Assembly (NCBI GenBank): GCA_030770545.1
Contig: JAUCMP010000030.1
Location: 4,869,074 to 4,933,073, forward strand
Source of the DNA: Macropodus opercularis
Lineage: Eukaryota; Chordata; Actinopteri; Anabantiformes; Osphronemidae
Direction of reading: 5' to 3'
DNA length: 64,000 nucleotides
Position 1 is the first letter of the stretch. The number at the start of each line of letters is the position of its first letter. Both the position numbers and the translations under genes were made by a program. Positions 20,668 to 34,751 of this stretch are shown here, piece by piece. The notes beneath the pieces were generated by a model that was not told where the DNA came from, did no database searches, and was given only the letters and a program-made list of their open reading frames with translations.

Positions 20668-23600
20668 AGGTTTAGGCATGAGGGCCCTATGGTTAGGGTT
20701 AGTAGGAAGCCAAGGTTGAGGTTAAGTTGTTGCTAATGTGCCAGGTTGGGTTTAGGCATTGATGTCTACTTGTTAGATTTAGTATAAGTCCCATGTTAGG
20801 GTTTAGACAGTTTGGTCTAAGTTATTTTGAACTAAATAGTGAGGACATATCATCAGTAGTGTACCTTAGGTTCATCGGGCGTTTCGGCCATTTACCACTA
20901 GACACCCTCCCCTAAGGGCGGCCCCCTGGGGTGATCAAGTCCCAGGGTATGTCCTCTTAGCCAATTGGTTTGTTTTAGAGGTGGCACATTAAATTTAGCG
21001 TAATCAAACATTGATTGATAGATTTAGATTGATCAGAGTTAATTGGTTAAGTTAAGAAGGTTAATAGGTCAGAATTAAGGTTAAATTGAGTTTCTAGGTG
21101 TAAAGAGTTTAAGTTTTTCTGTCTAGGAGGATTTGGATTCTAAGAGGTCAAAAGGTCAGGTAGGATGAATTAATATTAAGGCCAGATTTGAACTAATTTT
21201 AGTTTTCTCTCTGTCCAGTTGTTCCAGGTGGAGTCCTCTTCTTCAGGAGAGTTGAGATTTCCTGTCCAGGAGGATTTGGATTCCGGGGGTCAAAAGGTCA
21301 GGTAAGGATTTGGATTGAAATTCAATTTAGGGTTAATATTAAAGACCAGATTTGAACTAATTTCTGTTTTTTCTGTCCAATTGTTCCAGGTGGAGTCCTC
21401 TTCTTCCAGTGGGGGTTCCTCTGTCAGTCTTCACGTGTGGTGCAGCATGTGCTGTGCATGAGCGGAGCTATCCTCCATAGAAGACTCGGCCACGTTTAAG
21501 GTCCTTGACGCCGTGGACCACCACATCCCGCGTGCTGTCCTAGTGGACCCGGGAGGGCCGTCTACTTACCCCTTGTTCAGGTTGAGATTGGTTGTTGGCA
21601 CCGTTAGGTTACTCCAATCTGCCCAGACAAGGTTGAGAGGTGGGTCTCGTCTTCTTCGGTCTTGCCGTTAACGGGAGCGGGACCGGCACTCGGGGAGCTC
21701 CGGGACAAGCTGTCGCCCGCCCGGCTCGACCCGAACGTCGGCCCGCTCCCTCCCCTGAGCACCTCCCTGGTGGAGACGGCGCTCATTCTACGGTGGCTAG
21801 GGGAAAAGGGCCACCCGGGGCAGCGCCCCGAGCGGATAACCCTATCCCCGTCCCCGAGCGCTCCCTCTGGAGAACTACCAGGTTCAGCAAGCGTTGCTTC
21901 ACCATCATTCCCCAGTGGAAGGCGCCCATGCTAGCAGGGTCTAGAGTAACCACCCAGGGGGAGTATTCCTGGTGGTGGAGCGTACCCCCAGCTAGTCTGG
22001 AAGCCCCCACGCTTCGACCAGGCTCCCCCCTATGCTAACCTGTCTGCCTACCCCAAGCTGGCTAAGGAATGGTGCTCTGGAGTCGCTGCGGGTCCCTCGT
22101 AGAACTCCCTCTGGGGGTCTCTGGTGTTGAAGCTCTCAAAAGAGCTCAGAGACAGTTCTTCAGAGTCAATCTGGCAGTCTCTGGGGATCTTCAGCGCGGA
22201 GGCCGAGGTTCTCCCGGGTGTACTTGGGGGGCGATTTTCGGGGGTCTACATGTTTTGAAGCAGCGTTTTCGGTTATGGTGTCAATTTTTGCAGATGCATC
22301 ATGGGTAATATGCAAATTTTAGGGGCGTGGTCTGACTTCCGGGTTAGAGTTGGCGTTAGGGTTAGGGTTAGCGTTCTCAGCTAGGGTTAGGGTTAGAGTT
22401 TTTAGGTCTGTTTTCTGAAAGCTAAGGGCTAATTTGTTGAGTTTAGCATTGTATTAGCTGCCCCAGTCCATTGGTGTATCGTAGGTCTGATGGGTCGCCG
22501 GTCAGGGCTAGACCAGAACCGAGTTCTAGGTCTTGGGTCATTTGGACACCTAGGGTGAGGCACCTAATGATTATTGGATTTAAGTTGAGCTAATTGAATT
22601 GAAACTAGAATGGACTGATGTGGTTGTCCAAGTTCCCGGGGTTTGGTGTTCTTTTCCGTTATTTCCTCTTCATCCTTGTAGGTCTTGGTGCCACACCACG
22701 AGGAGCAGAATCGGAAAGGAGTTCCGCAGGGATAGGAAGTGGGTGTACATCGTTATACTAACACCACAACCCCGCCGGATTAGGCGCCACCTGCATCCCT
22801 CCTCCCTCTTCCGTCCCGTGGGGGGAAGTGGGAGGTTGGAGGAGAAAAAAAGAGAAAAATAGGGGGTGAGTTCCTTAGGTGTCTTTTTCCATGGCTTTCT
22901 TCTGTTTTTTAGGTTTCCCGGGCCCTCACCACGAGGAGCAGAATCGGAAGGGAGTTCCGCAGGGAAAGGAAGTGGGTGTACATCGTTATACTAACACCAC
23001 AACCCCGCCGGATTAGGCGCCACCTGCATCCCTCCTCCCTCTTCCGTCCCGTGGGGGGAAGTGGGAGGTTGGAGGAGAAAAAAGAAAAAAGAAAAAGTGA
23101 GTCCATTAGGTGTGTTTTCCAGGATCTTCTGTCTTTAGGTTTCCCGGGCCCTCACCACGAGGAGCAGAATCGGAAAGGAGTTCCGCAGGGAAAGGAAGTG
23201 GGTGTACATCGTTATACTAACACCACAACCCCGCCGGATTAGGCGCCACCTGCATCCCTCCTCCCTCTTCCGTCCCGTGGGGGGAAGTGGGAGGTTGGAG
23301 GAGAAAAAAGAAAAAAGAAAAAGTGAGTCCATTAGGTGTGTTTTCCAGGATCTTCTGTCTTTAGGTTTCCCGGGCCCTCACCACGAGGAGCAGAATCGGA
23401 AAGGAGTTCCGCAGGGAAAGGAAGTGGGTGTACATCGTTATACTAACACCACAACCCCGCCGGATTAGGCGCCACCTGCATCCCTCCCCCCTCTTCCGTC
23501 CCGTGGGGGGAAGTGGGAGGTTGGAGGAAAAATTTCATGTGTCTTCTGTTTTTTAGGTTTTTCAGGCCCTCGCCACGAGGAGCAGAATCGGAAAGGAGTT

Positions 23601-24188
23601 CCGCAGGGATAGGAAGTGGGTGTACATCGTTATACTAACACCACAACCCCGCCGGATTAGGCGCCACCTGCATCCCTCCTCCCTCTTCCGTCCCGTGGGG
23701 GGAAGTGGGAGGTTGGAGGTACTTGTGAGTAACTCTTTTTTAGTTTTCAGAGGAACAGGTTGTCCGATGGCTCTGGCTGGGTTAGGTGTATGAGTTTTTT
23801 CTCAATGACTCCCCCCACTCTAGTCCTTTAGAGTAGAGCAGTTTGGTGTGGAGAGCCAAGGGCAAGGCACGGGCCGACGCTTGTCACTCATGTTCCTCGA
23901 TACTTGAGTTACTCTTGTGTTTTGCAGATTCCTTTATATGGTCAAAGCGTCCTCTGCAGCCCCCAGGAGGCCGTGAGACAGCTGCAAAGGGTGAGCTTTG
24001 CCATTTTTTTGGATTTGTTCCTCCTAGTTTGATTGCTTTCGGTCTTAGAGACATTTTCAAGTTCTCCGTTTGGGATTTCAATCGTTAGGTTTAGGCACAG
24101 GGATCCCACGGTTAGGTTTAGGGGAATGCCCAGGTGAGGGATAAGGGTTAAATGAGTCGTTATAGTCCTAGTTTGGGGACTGACGGTT
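20668..24188 (+). repeat. Unit 7, standard form
   Basis: Length 3,521 bp; no private difference noticed. Confidence 0.96.
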
Positions 24189-27100
24189 AGGTTTAGGCAT
24201 GAGGGCCCTATGGTTAGGGTTAGTAGGAAGCCAAGGTTGAGGTTAAGTTGTTGCTAATGTGCCAGGTTGGGTTTAGGCATTGATGTCTACTTGTTAGATT
24301 TAGTATAAGTCCCATGTTAGGGTTTAGACAGTTTGGTCTAAGTTATTTTGAACTAAATAGTGAGGACATATCATCAGTAGTGTACCTTAGGTTCATCGGG
24401 CGTTTCGGCCATTTACCACTAGACACCCTCCCCTAAGGGCGGCCCCCTGGGGTGATCAAGTCCCAGGGTATGTCCTCTTAGCCAATTGGTTTGTTTTAGA
24501 GGTGGCACATTAAATTTAGCGTAATCAAACATTGATTGATAGATTTAGATTGATCAGAGTTAATTGGTTAAGTTAAGAAGGTTAATAGGTCAGAATTAAG
24601 GTTAAATTGAGTTTCTAGGTGTAAAGAGTTTAAGTTTTTCTGTCTAGGAGGATTTGGATTCTAAGAGGTCAAAAGGTCAGGTAGGATGAATTAATATTAA
24701 GGCCAGATTTGAACTAATTTTAGTTTTCTCTCTGTCCAGTTGTTCCAGGTGGAGTCCTCTTCTTCAGGAGAGTTGAGATTTCCTGTCCAGGAGGATTTGG
24801 ATTCCGGGGGTCAAAAGGTCAGGTAAGGATTTGGATTGAAATTCAATTTAGGGTTAATATTAAAGACCAGATTTGAACTAATTTCTGTTTTTTCTGTCCA
24901 ATTGTTCCAGGTGGAGTCCTCTTCTTCCAGTGGGGGTTCCTCTGTCAGTCTTCACGTGTGGTGCAGCATGTGCTGTGCATGAGCGGAGCTATCCTCCATA
25001 GAAGACTCGGCCACGTTTAAGGTCCTTGACGCCGTGGACCACCACATCCCGCGTGCTGTCCTAGTGGACCCGGGAGGGCCGTCTACTTACCCCTTGTTCA
25101 GGTTGAGATTGGTTGTTGGCACCGTTAGGTTACTCCAATCTGCCCAGACAAGGTTGAGAGGTGGGTCTCGTCTTCTTCGGTCTTGCCGTTAACGGGAGCG
25201 GGACCGGCACTCGGGGAGCTCCGGGACAAGCTGTCGCCCGCCCGGCTCGACCCGAACGTCGGCCCGCTCCCTCCCCTGAGCACCTCCCTGGTGGAGACGG
25301 CGCTCATTCTACGGTGGCTAGGGGAAAAGGGCCACCCGGGGCAGCGCCCCGAGCGGATAACCCTATCCCCGTCCCCGAGCGCTCCCTCTGGAGAACTACC
25401 AGGTTCAGCAAGCGTTGCTTCACCATCATTCCCCAGTGGAAGGCGCCCATGCTAGCAGGGTCTAGAGTAACCACCCAGGGGGAGTATTCCTGGTGGTGGA
25501 GCGTACCCCCAGCTAGTCTGGAAGCCCCCACGCTTCGACCAGGCTCCCCCCTATGCTAACCTGTCTGCCTACCCCAAGCTGGCTAAGGAATGGTGCTCTG
25601 GAGTCGCTGCGGGTCCCTCGTAGAACTCCCTCTGGGGGTCTCTGGTGTTGAAGCTCTCAAAAGAGCTCAGAGACAGTTCTTCAGAGTCAATCTGGCAGTC
25701 TCTGGGGATCTTCAGCGCGGAGGCCGAGGTTCTCCCGGGTGTACTTGGGGGGCGATTTTCGGGGGTCTACATGTTTTGAAGCAGCGTTTTCGGTTATGGT
25801 GTCAATTTTTGCAGATGCATCATGGGTAATATGCAAATTTTAGGGGCGTGGTCTGACTTCCGGGTTAGAGTTGGCGTTAGGGTTAGGGTTAGCGTTCTCA
25901 GCTAGGGTTAGGGTTAGAGTTTTTAGGTCTGTTTTCTGAAAGCTAAGGGCTAATTTGTTGAGTTTAGCATTGTATTAGCTGCCCCAGTCCATTGGTGTAT
26001 CGTAGGTCTGATGGGTCGCCGGTCAGGGCTAGACCAGAACCGAGTTCTAGGTCTTGGGTCATTTGGACACCTAGGGTGAGGCACCTAATGATTATTGGAT
26101 TTAAGTTGAGCTAATTGAATTGAAACTAGAATGGACTGATGTGGTTGTCCAAGTTCCCGGGGTTTGGTGTTCTTTTCCGTTATTTCCTCTTCATCCTTGT
26201 AGGTCTTGGTGCCACACCACGAGGAGCAGAATCGGAAAGGAGTTCCGCAGGGATAGGAAGTGGGTGTACATCGTTATACTAACACCACAACCCCGCCGGA
26301 TTAGGCGCCACCTGCATCCCTCCTCCCTCTTCCGTCCCGTGGGGGGAAGTGGGAGGTTGGAGGAGAAAAAAAGAGAAAAATAGGGGGTGAGTTCCTTAGG
26401 TGTCTTTTTCCATGGCTTTCTTCTGTTTTTTAGGTTTCCCGGGCCCTCACCACGAGGAGCAGAATCGGAAGGGAGTTCCGCAGGGAAAGGAAGTGGGTGT
26501 ACATCGTTATACTAACACCACAACCCCGCCGGATTAGGCGCCACCTGCATCCCTCCTCCCTCTTCCGTCCCGTGGGGGGAAGTGGGAGGTTGGAGGAGAA
26601 AAAAGAAAAAAGAAAAAGTGAGTCCATTAGGTGTGTTTTCCAGGATCTTCTGTCTTTAGGTTTCCCGGGCCCTCACCACGAGGAGCAGAATCGGAAAGGA
26701 GTTCCGCAGGGAAAGGAAGTGGGTGTACATCGTTATACTAACACCACAACCCCGCCGGATTAGGCGCCACCTGCATCCCTCCTCCCTCTTCCGTCCCGTG
26801 GGGGGAAGTGGGAGGTTGGAGGAGAAAAAAGAAAAAAGAAAAAGTGAGTCCATTAGGTGTGTTTTCCAGGATCTTCTGTCTTTAGGTTTCCCGGGCCCTC
26901 ACCACGAGGAGCAGAATCGGAAAGGAGTTCCGCAGGGAAAGGAAGTGGGTGTACATCGTTATACTAACACCACAACCCCGCCGGATTAGGCGCCACCTGC
27001 ATCCCTCCCCCCTCTTCCGTCCCGTGGGGGGAAGTGGGAGGTTGGAGGAAAAATTTCATGTGTCTTCTGTTTTTTAGGTTTTTCAGGCCCTCGCCACGAG

Positions 27101-27709
27101 GAGCAGAATCGGAAAGGAGTTCCGCAGGGATAGGAAGTGGGTGTACATCGTTATACTAACACCACAACCCCGCCGGATTAGGCGCCACCTGCATCCCTCC
27201 TCCCTCTTCCGTCCCGTGGGGGGAAGTGGGAGGTTGGAGGTACTTGTGAGTAACTCTTTTTTAGTTTTCAGAGGAACAGGTTGTCCGATGGCTCTGGCTG
27301 GGTTAGGTGTATGAGTTTTTTCTCAATGACTCCCCCCACTCTAGTCCTTTAGAGTAGAGCAGTTTGGTGTGGAGAGCCAAGGGCAAGGCACGGGCCGACG
27401 CTTGTCACTCATGTTCCTCGATACTTGAGTTACTCTTGTGTTTTGCAGATTCCTTTATATGGTCAAAGCGTCCTCTGCAGCCCCCAGGAGGCCGTGAGAC
27501 AGCTGCAAAGGGTGAGCTTTGCCATTTTTTTGGATTTGTTCCTCCTAGTTTGATTGCTTTCGGTCTTAGAGACATTTTCAAGTTCTCCGTTTGGGATTTC
27601 AATCGTTAGGTTTAGGCACAGGGATCCCACGGTTAGGTTTAGGGGAATGCCCAGGTGAGGGATAAGGGTTAAATGAGTCGTTATAGTCCTAGTTTGGGGA
27701 CTGACGGTT
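24189..27709 (+). repeat. Unit 8, standard form
   Basis: Length 3,521 bp; no private difference noticed. Confidence 0.96.
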
Positions 27710-30700
27710 AGGTTTAGGCATGAGGGCCCTATGGTTAGGGTTAGTAGGAAGCCAAGGTTGAGGTTAAGTTGTTGCTAATGTGCCAGGTTGGGTTTAGGCA
27801 TTGATGTCTACTTGTTAGATTTAGTATAAGTCCCATGTTAGGGTTTAGACAGTTTGGTCTAAGTTATTTTGAACTAAATAGTGAGGACATATCATCAGTA
27901 GTGTACCTTAGGTTCATCGGGCGTTTCGGCCATTTACCACTAGACACCCTCCCCTAAGGGCGGCCCCCTGGGGTGATCAAGTCCCAGGGTATGTCCTCTT
28001 AGCCAATTGGTTTGTTTTAGAGGTGGCACATTAAATTTAGCGTAATCAAACATTGATTGATAGATTTAGATTGATCAGAGTTAATTGGTTAAGTTAAGAA
28101 GGTTAATAGGTCAGAATTAAGGTTAAATTGAGTTTCTAGGTGTAAAGAGTTTAAGTTTTTCTGTCTAGGAGGATTTGGATTCTAAGAGGTCAAAAGGTCA
28201 GGTAGGATGAATTAATATTAAGGCCAGATTTGAACTAATTTTAGTTTTCTCTCTGTCCAGTTGTTCCAGGTGGAGTCCTCTTCTTCAGGAGAGTTGAGAT
28301 TTCCTGTCCAGGAGGATTTGGATTCCGGGGGTCAAAAGGTCAGGTAAGGATTTGGATTGAAATTCAATTTAGGGTTAATATTAAAGACCAGATTTGAACT
28401 AATTTCTGTTTTTTCTGTCCAATTGTTCCAGGTGGAGTCCTCTTCTTCCAGTGGGGGTTCCTCTGTCAGTCTTCACGTGTGGTGCAGCATGTGCTGTGCA
28501 TGAGCGGAGCTATCCTCCATAGAAGACTCGGCCACGTTTAAGGTCCTTGACGCCGTGGACCACCACATCCCGCGTGCTGTCCTAGTGGACCCGGGAGGGC
28601 CGTCTACTTACCCCTTGTTCAGGTTGAGATTGGTTGTTGGCACCGTTAGGTTACTCCAATCTGCCCAGACAAGGTTGAGAGGTGGGTCTCGTCTTCTTCG
28701 GTCTTGCCGTTAACGGGAGCGGGACCGGCACTCGGGGAGCTCCGGGACAAGCTGTCGCCCGCCCGGCTCGACCCGAACGTCGGCCCGCTCCCTCCCCTGA
28801 GCACCTCCCTGGTGGAGACGGCGCTCATTCTACGGTGGCTAGGGGAAAAGGGCCACCCGGGGCAGCGCCCCGAGCGGATAACCCTATCCCCGTCCCCGAG
28901 CGCTCCCTCTGGAGAACTACCAGGTTCAGCAAGCGTTGCTTCACCATCATTCCCCAGTGGAAGGCGCCCATGCTAGCAGGGTCTAGAGTAACCACCCAGG
29001 GGGAGTATTCCTGGTGGTGGAGCGTACCCCCAGCTAGTCTGGAAGCCCCCACGCTTCGACCAGGCTCCCCCCTATGCTAACCTGTCTGCCTACCCCAAGC
29101 TGGCTAAGGAATGGTGCTCTGGAGTCGCTGCGGGTCCCTCGTAGAACTCCCTCTGGGGGTCTCTGGTGTTGAAGCTCTCAAAAGAGCTCAGAGACAGTTC
29201 TTCAGAGTCAATCTGGCAGTCTCTGGGGATCTTCAGCGCGGAGGCCGAGGTTCTCCCGGGTGTACTTGGGGGGCGATTTTCGGGGGTCTACATGTTTTGA
29301 AGCAGCGTTTTCGGTTATGGTGTCAATTTTTGCAGATGCATCATGGGTAATATGCAAATTTTAGGGGCGTGGTCTGACTTCCGGGTTAGAGTTGGCGTTA
29401 GGGTTAGGGTTAGCGTTCTCAGCTAGGGTTAGGGTTAGAGTTTTTAGGTCTGTTTTCTGAAAGCTAAGGGCTAATTTGTTGAGTTTAGCATTGTATTAGC
29501 TGCCCCAGTCCATTGGTGTATCGTAGGTCTGATGGGTCGCCGGTCAGGGCTAGACCAGAACCGAGTTCTAGGTCTTGGGTCATTTGGACACCTAGGGTGA
29601 GGCACCTAATGATTATTGGATTTAAGTTGAGCTAATTGAATTGAAACTAGAATGGACTGATGTGGTTGTCCAAGTTCCCGGGGTTTGGTGTTCTTTTCCG
29701 TTATTTCCTCTTCATCCTTGTAGGTCTTGGTGCCACACCACGAGGAGCAGAATCGGAAAGGAGTTCCGCAGGGATAGGAAGTGGGTGTACATCGTTATAC
29801 TAACACCACAACCCCGCCGGATTAGGCGCCACCTGCATCCCTCCTCCCTCTTCCGTCCCGTGGGGGGAAGTGGGAGGTTGGAGGAGAAAAAAAGAGAAAA
29901 ATAGGGGGTGAGTTCCTTAGGTGTCTTTTTCCATGGCTTTCTTCTGTTTTTTAGGTTTCCCGGGCCCTCACCACGAGGAGCAGAATCGGAAGGGAGTTCC
30001 GCAGGGAAAGGAAGTGGGTGTACATCGTTATACTAACACCACAACCCCGCCGGATTAGGCGCCACCTGCATCCCTCCTCCCTCTTCCGTCCCGTGGGGGG
30101 AAGTGGGAGGTTGGAGGAGAAAAAAGAAAAAAGAAAAAGTGAGTCCATTAGGTGTGTTTTCCAGGATCTTCTGTCTTTAGGTTTCCCGGGCCCTCACCAC
30201 GAGGAGCAGAATCGGAAAGGAGTTCCGCAGGGAAAGGAAGTGGGTGTACATCGTTATACTAACACCACAACCCCGCCGGATTAGGCGCCACCTGCATCCC
30301 TCCTCCCTCTTCCGTCCCGTGGGGGGAAGTGGGAGGTTGGAGGAGAAAAAAGAAAAAAGAAAAAGTGAGTCCATTAGGTGTGTTTTCCAGGATCTTCTGT
30401 CTTTAGGTTTCCCGGGCCCTCACCACGAGGAGCAGAATCGGAAAGGAGTTCCGCAGGGAAAGGAAGTGGGTGTACATCGTTATACTAACACCACAACCCC
30501 GCCGGATTAGGCGCCACCTGCATCCCTCCCCCCTCTTCCGTCCCGTGGGGGGAAGTGGGAGGTTGGAGGAAAAATTTCATGTGTCTTCTGTTTTTTAGGT
30601 TTTTCAGGCCCTCGCCACGAGGAGCAGAATCGGAAAGGAGTTCCGCAGGGATAGGAAGTGGGTGTACATCGTTATACTAACACCACAACCCCGCCGGATT

Positions 30701-31230
30701 AGGCGCCACCTGCATCCCTCCTCCCTCTTCCGTCCCGTGGGGGGAAGTGGGAGGTTGGAGGTACTTGTGAGTAACTCTTTTTTAGTTTTCAGAGGAACAG
30801 GTTGTCCGATGGCTCTGGCTGGGTTAGGTGTATGAGTTTTTTCTCAATGACTCCCCCCACTCTAGTCCTTTAGAGTAGAGCAGTTTGGTGTGGAGAGCCA
30901 AGGGCAAGGCACGGGCCGACGCTTGTCACTCATGTTCCTCGATACTTGAGTTACTCTTGTGTTTTGCAGATTCCTTTATATGGTCAAAGCGTCCTCTGCA
31001 GCCCCCAGGAGGCCGTGAGACAGCTGCAAAGGGTGAGCTTTGCCATTTTTTTGGATTTGTTCCTCCTAGTTTGATTGCTTTCGGTCTTAGAGACATTTTC
31101 AAGTTCTCCGTTTGGGATTTCAATCGTTAGGTTTAGGCACAGGGATCCCACGGTTAGGTTTAGGGGAATGCCCAGGTGAGGGATAAGGGTTAAATGAGTC
31201 GTTATAGTCCTAGTTTGGGGACTGACGGTT
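27710..31230 (+). repeat. Unit 9, standard form
   Basis: Length 3,521 bp; no private difference noticed. Confidence 0.96.
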
Positions 31231-34200
31231 AGGTTTAGGCATGAGGGCCCTATGGTTAGGGTTAGTAGGAAGCCAAGGTTGAGGTTAAGTTGTTGCTAAT
31301 GTGCCAGGTTGGGTTTAGGCATTGATGTCTACTTGTTAGATTTAGTATAAGTCCCATGTTAGGGTTTAGACAGTTTGGTCTAAGTTATTTTGAACTAAAT
31401 AGTGAGGACATATCATCAGTAGTGTACCTTAGGTTCATCGGGCGTTTCGGCCATTTACCACTAGACACCCTCCCCTAAGGGCGGCCCCCTGGGGTGATCA
31501 AGTCCCAGGGTATGTCCTCTTAGCCAATTGGTTTGTTTTAGAGGTGGCACATTAAATTTAGCGTAATCAAACATTGATTGATAGATTTAGATTGATCAGA
31601 GTTAATTGGTTAAGTTAAGAAGGTTAATAGGTCAGAATTAAGGTTAAATTGAGTTTCTAGGTGTAAAGAGTTTAAGTTTTTCTGTCTAGGAGGATTTGGA
31701 TTCTAAGAGGTCAAAAGGTCAGGTAGGATGAATTAATATTAAGGCCAGATTTGAACTAATTTTAGTTTTCTCTCTGTCCAGTTGTTCCAGGTGGAGTCCT
31801 CTTCTTCAGGAGAGTTGAGATTTCCTGTCCAGGAGGATTTGGATTCCGGGGGTCAAAAGGTCAGGTAAGGATTTGGATTGAAATTCAATTTAGGGTTAAT
31901 ATTAAAGACCAGATTTGAACTAATTTCTGTTTTTTCTGTCCAATTGTTCCAGGTGGAGTCCTCTTCTTCCAGTGGGGGTTCCTCTGTCAGTCTTCACGTG
32001 TGGTGCAGCATGTGCTGTGCATGAGCGGAGCTATCCTCCATAGAAGACTCGGCCACGTTTAAGGTCCTTGACGCCGTGGACCACCACATCCCGCGTGCTG
32101 TCCTAGTGGACCCGGGAGGGCCGTCTACTTACCCCTTGTTCAGGTTGAGATTGGTTGTTGGCACCGTTAGGTTACTCCAATCTGCCCAGACAAGGTTGAG
32201 AGGTGGGTCTCGTCTTCTTCGGTCTTGCCGTTAACGGGAGCGGGACCGGCACTCGGGGAGCTCCGGGACAAGCTGTCGCCCGCCCGGCTCGACCCGAACG
32301 TCGGCCCGCTCCCTCCCCTGAGCACCTCCCTGGTGGAGACGGCGCTCATTCTACGGTGGCTAGGGGAAAAGGGCCACCCGGGGCAGCGCCCCGAGCGGAT
32401 AACCCTATCCCCATCCCCGAGCGCTCCCTCTGGAGAACTACCAGGTTCAGCAAGCGTTGCTTCACCATCATTCCCCAGTGGAAGGCGCCCATGCTAGCAG
32501 GGTCTAGAGTAACCACCCAGGGGGAGTATTCCTGGTGGTGGAGCGTACCCCCAGCTAGTCTGGAAGCCCCCACGCTTCGACCAGGCTCCCCCCTATGCTA
32601 ACCTGTCTGCCTACCCCAAGCTGGCTAAGGAATGGTGCTCTGGAGTCGCTGCGGGTCCCTCGTAGAACTCCCTCTGGGGGTCTCTGGTGTTGAAGCTCTC
32701 AAAAGAGCTCAGAGACAGTTCTTCAGAGTCAATCTGGCAGTCTCTGGGGATCTTCAGCGCGGAGGCCGAGGTTCTCCCGGGTGTACTTGGGGGGCGATTT
32801 TCGGGGGTCTACATGTTTTGAAGCAGCGTTTTCGGTTATGGTGTCAATTTTTGCAGATGCATCATGGGTAATATGCAAATTTTAGGGGCGTGGTCTGACT
32901 TCCGGGTTAGAGTTGGCGTTAGGGTTAGGGTTAGCGTTCTCAGCTAGGGTTAGGGTTAGAGTTTTTAGGTCTGTTTTCTGAAAGCTAAGGGCTAATTTGT
33001 TGAGTTTAGCATTGTATTAGCTGCCCCAGTCCATTGGTGTATCGTAGGTCTGATGGGTCGCCGGTCAGGGCTAGACCAGAACCGAGTTCTAGGTCTTGGG
33101 TCATTTGGACACCTAGGGTGAGGCACCTAATGATTATTGGATTTAAGTTGAGCTAATTGAATTGAAACTAGAATGGACTGATGTGGTTGTCCAAGTTCCC
33201 GGGGTTTGGTGTTCTTTTCCGTTATTTCCTCTTCATCCTTGTAGGTCTTGGTGCCACACCACGAGGAGCAGAATCGGAAAGGAGTTCCGCAGGGATAGGA
33301 AGTGGGTGTACATCGTTATACTAACACCACAACCCCGCCGGATTAGGCGCCACCTGCATCCCTCCTCCCTCTTCCGTCCCGTGGGGGGAAGTGGGAGGTT
33401 GGAGGAGAAAAAAAGAGAAAAATAGGGGGTGAGTTCCTTAGGTGTCTTTTTCCATGGCTTTCTTCTGTTTTTTAGGTTTCCCGGGCCCTCACCACGAGGA
33501 GCAGAATCGGAAGGGAGTTCCGCAGGGAAAGGAAGTGGGTGTACATCGTTATACTAACACCACAACCCCGCCGGATTAGGCGCCACCTGCATCCCTCCTC
33601 CCTCTTCCGTCCCGTGGGGGGAAGTGGGAGGTTGGAGGAGAAAAAAGAAAAAAGAAAAAGTGAGTCCATTAGGTGTGTTTTCCAGGATCTTCTGTCTTTA
33701 GGTTTCCCGGGCCCTCACCACGAGGAGCAGAATCGGAAAGGAGTTCCGCAGGGAAAGGAAGTGGGTGTACATCGTTATACTAACACCACAACCCCGCCGG
33801 ATTAGGCGCCACCTGCATCCCTCCTCCCTCTTCCGTCCCGTGGGGGGAAGTGGGAGGTTGGAGGAGAAAAAAGAAAAAAGAAAAAGTGAGTCCATTAGGT
33901 GTGTTTTCCAGGATCTTCTGTCTTTAGGTTTCCCGGGCCCTCACCACGAGGAGCAGAATCGGAAAGGAGTTCCGCAGGGAAAGGAAGTGGGTGTACATCG
34001 TTATACTAACACCACAACCCCGCCGGATTAGGCGCCACCTGCATCCCTCCCCCCTCTTCCGTCCCGTGGGGGGAAGTGGGAGGTTGGAGGAAAAATTTCA
34101 TGTGTCTTCTGTTTTTTAGGTTTTTCAGGCCCTCGCCACGAGGAGCAGAATCGGAAAGGAGTTCCGCAGGGATAGGAAGTGGGTGTACATCGTTATACTA

Positions 34201-34751
34201 ACACCACAACCCCGCCGGATTAGGCGCCACCTGCATCCCTCCTCCCTCTTCCGTCCCGTGGGGGGAAGTGGGAGGTTGGAGGTACTTGTGAGTAACTCTT
34301 TTTTAGTTTTCAGAGGAACAGGTTGTCCGATGGCTCTGGCTGGGTTAGGTGTATGAGTTTTTTCTCAATGACTCCCCCCACTCTAGTCCTTTAGAGTAGA
34401 GCAGTTTGGTGTGGAGAGCCAAGGGCAAGGCACGGGCCGACGCTTGTCACTCATGTTCCTCGATACTTGAGTTACTCTTGTGTTTTGCAGATTCCTTTAT
34501 ATGGTCAAAGCGTCCTCTGCAGCCCCCAGGAGGCCGTGAGACAGCTGCAAAGGGTGAGCTTTGCCATTTTTTTGGATTTGTTCCTCCTAGTTTGATTGCT
34601 TTCGGTCTTAGAGACATTTTCAAGTTCTCCGTTTGGGATTTCAATCGTTAGGTTTAGGCACAGGGATCCCACGGTTAGGTTTAGGGGAATGCCCAGGTGA
34701 GGGATAAGGGTTAAATGAGTCGTTATAGTCCTAGTTTGGGGACTGACGGTT
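31231..34751 (+). repeat. Unit 10, standard length, private G-to-A at 32413
   Basis: The only change noticed is A for G at 32413 (offset 1183), a CpG-to-CpA transition in the GC-rich block. Confidence 0.96.
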
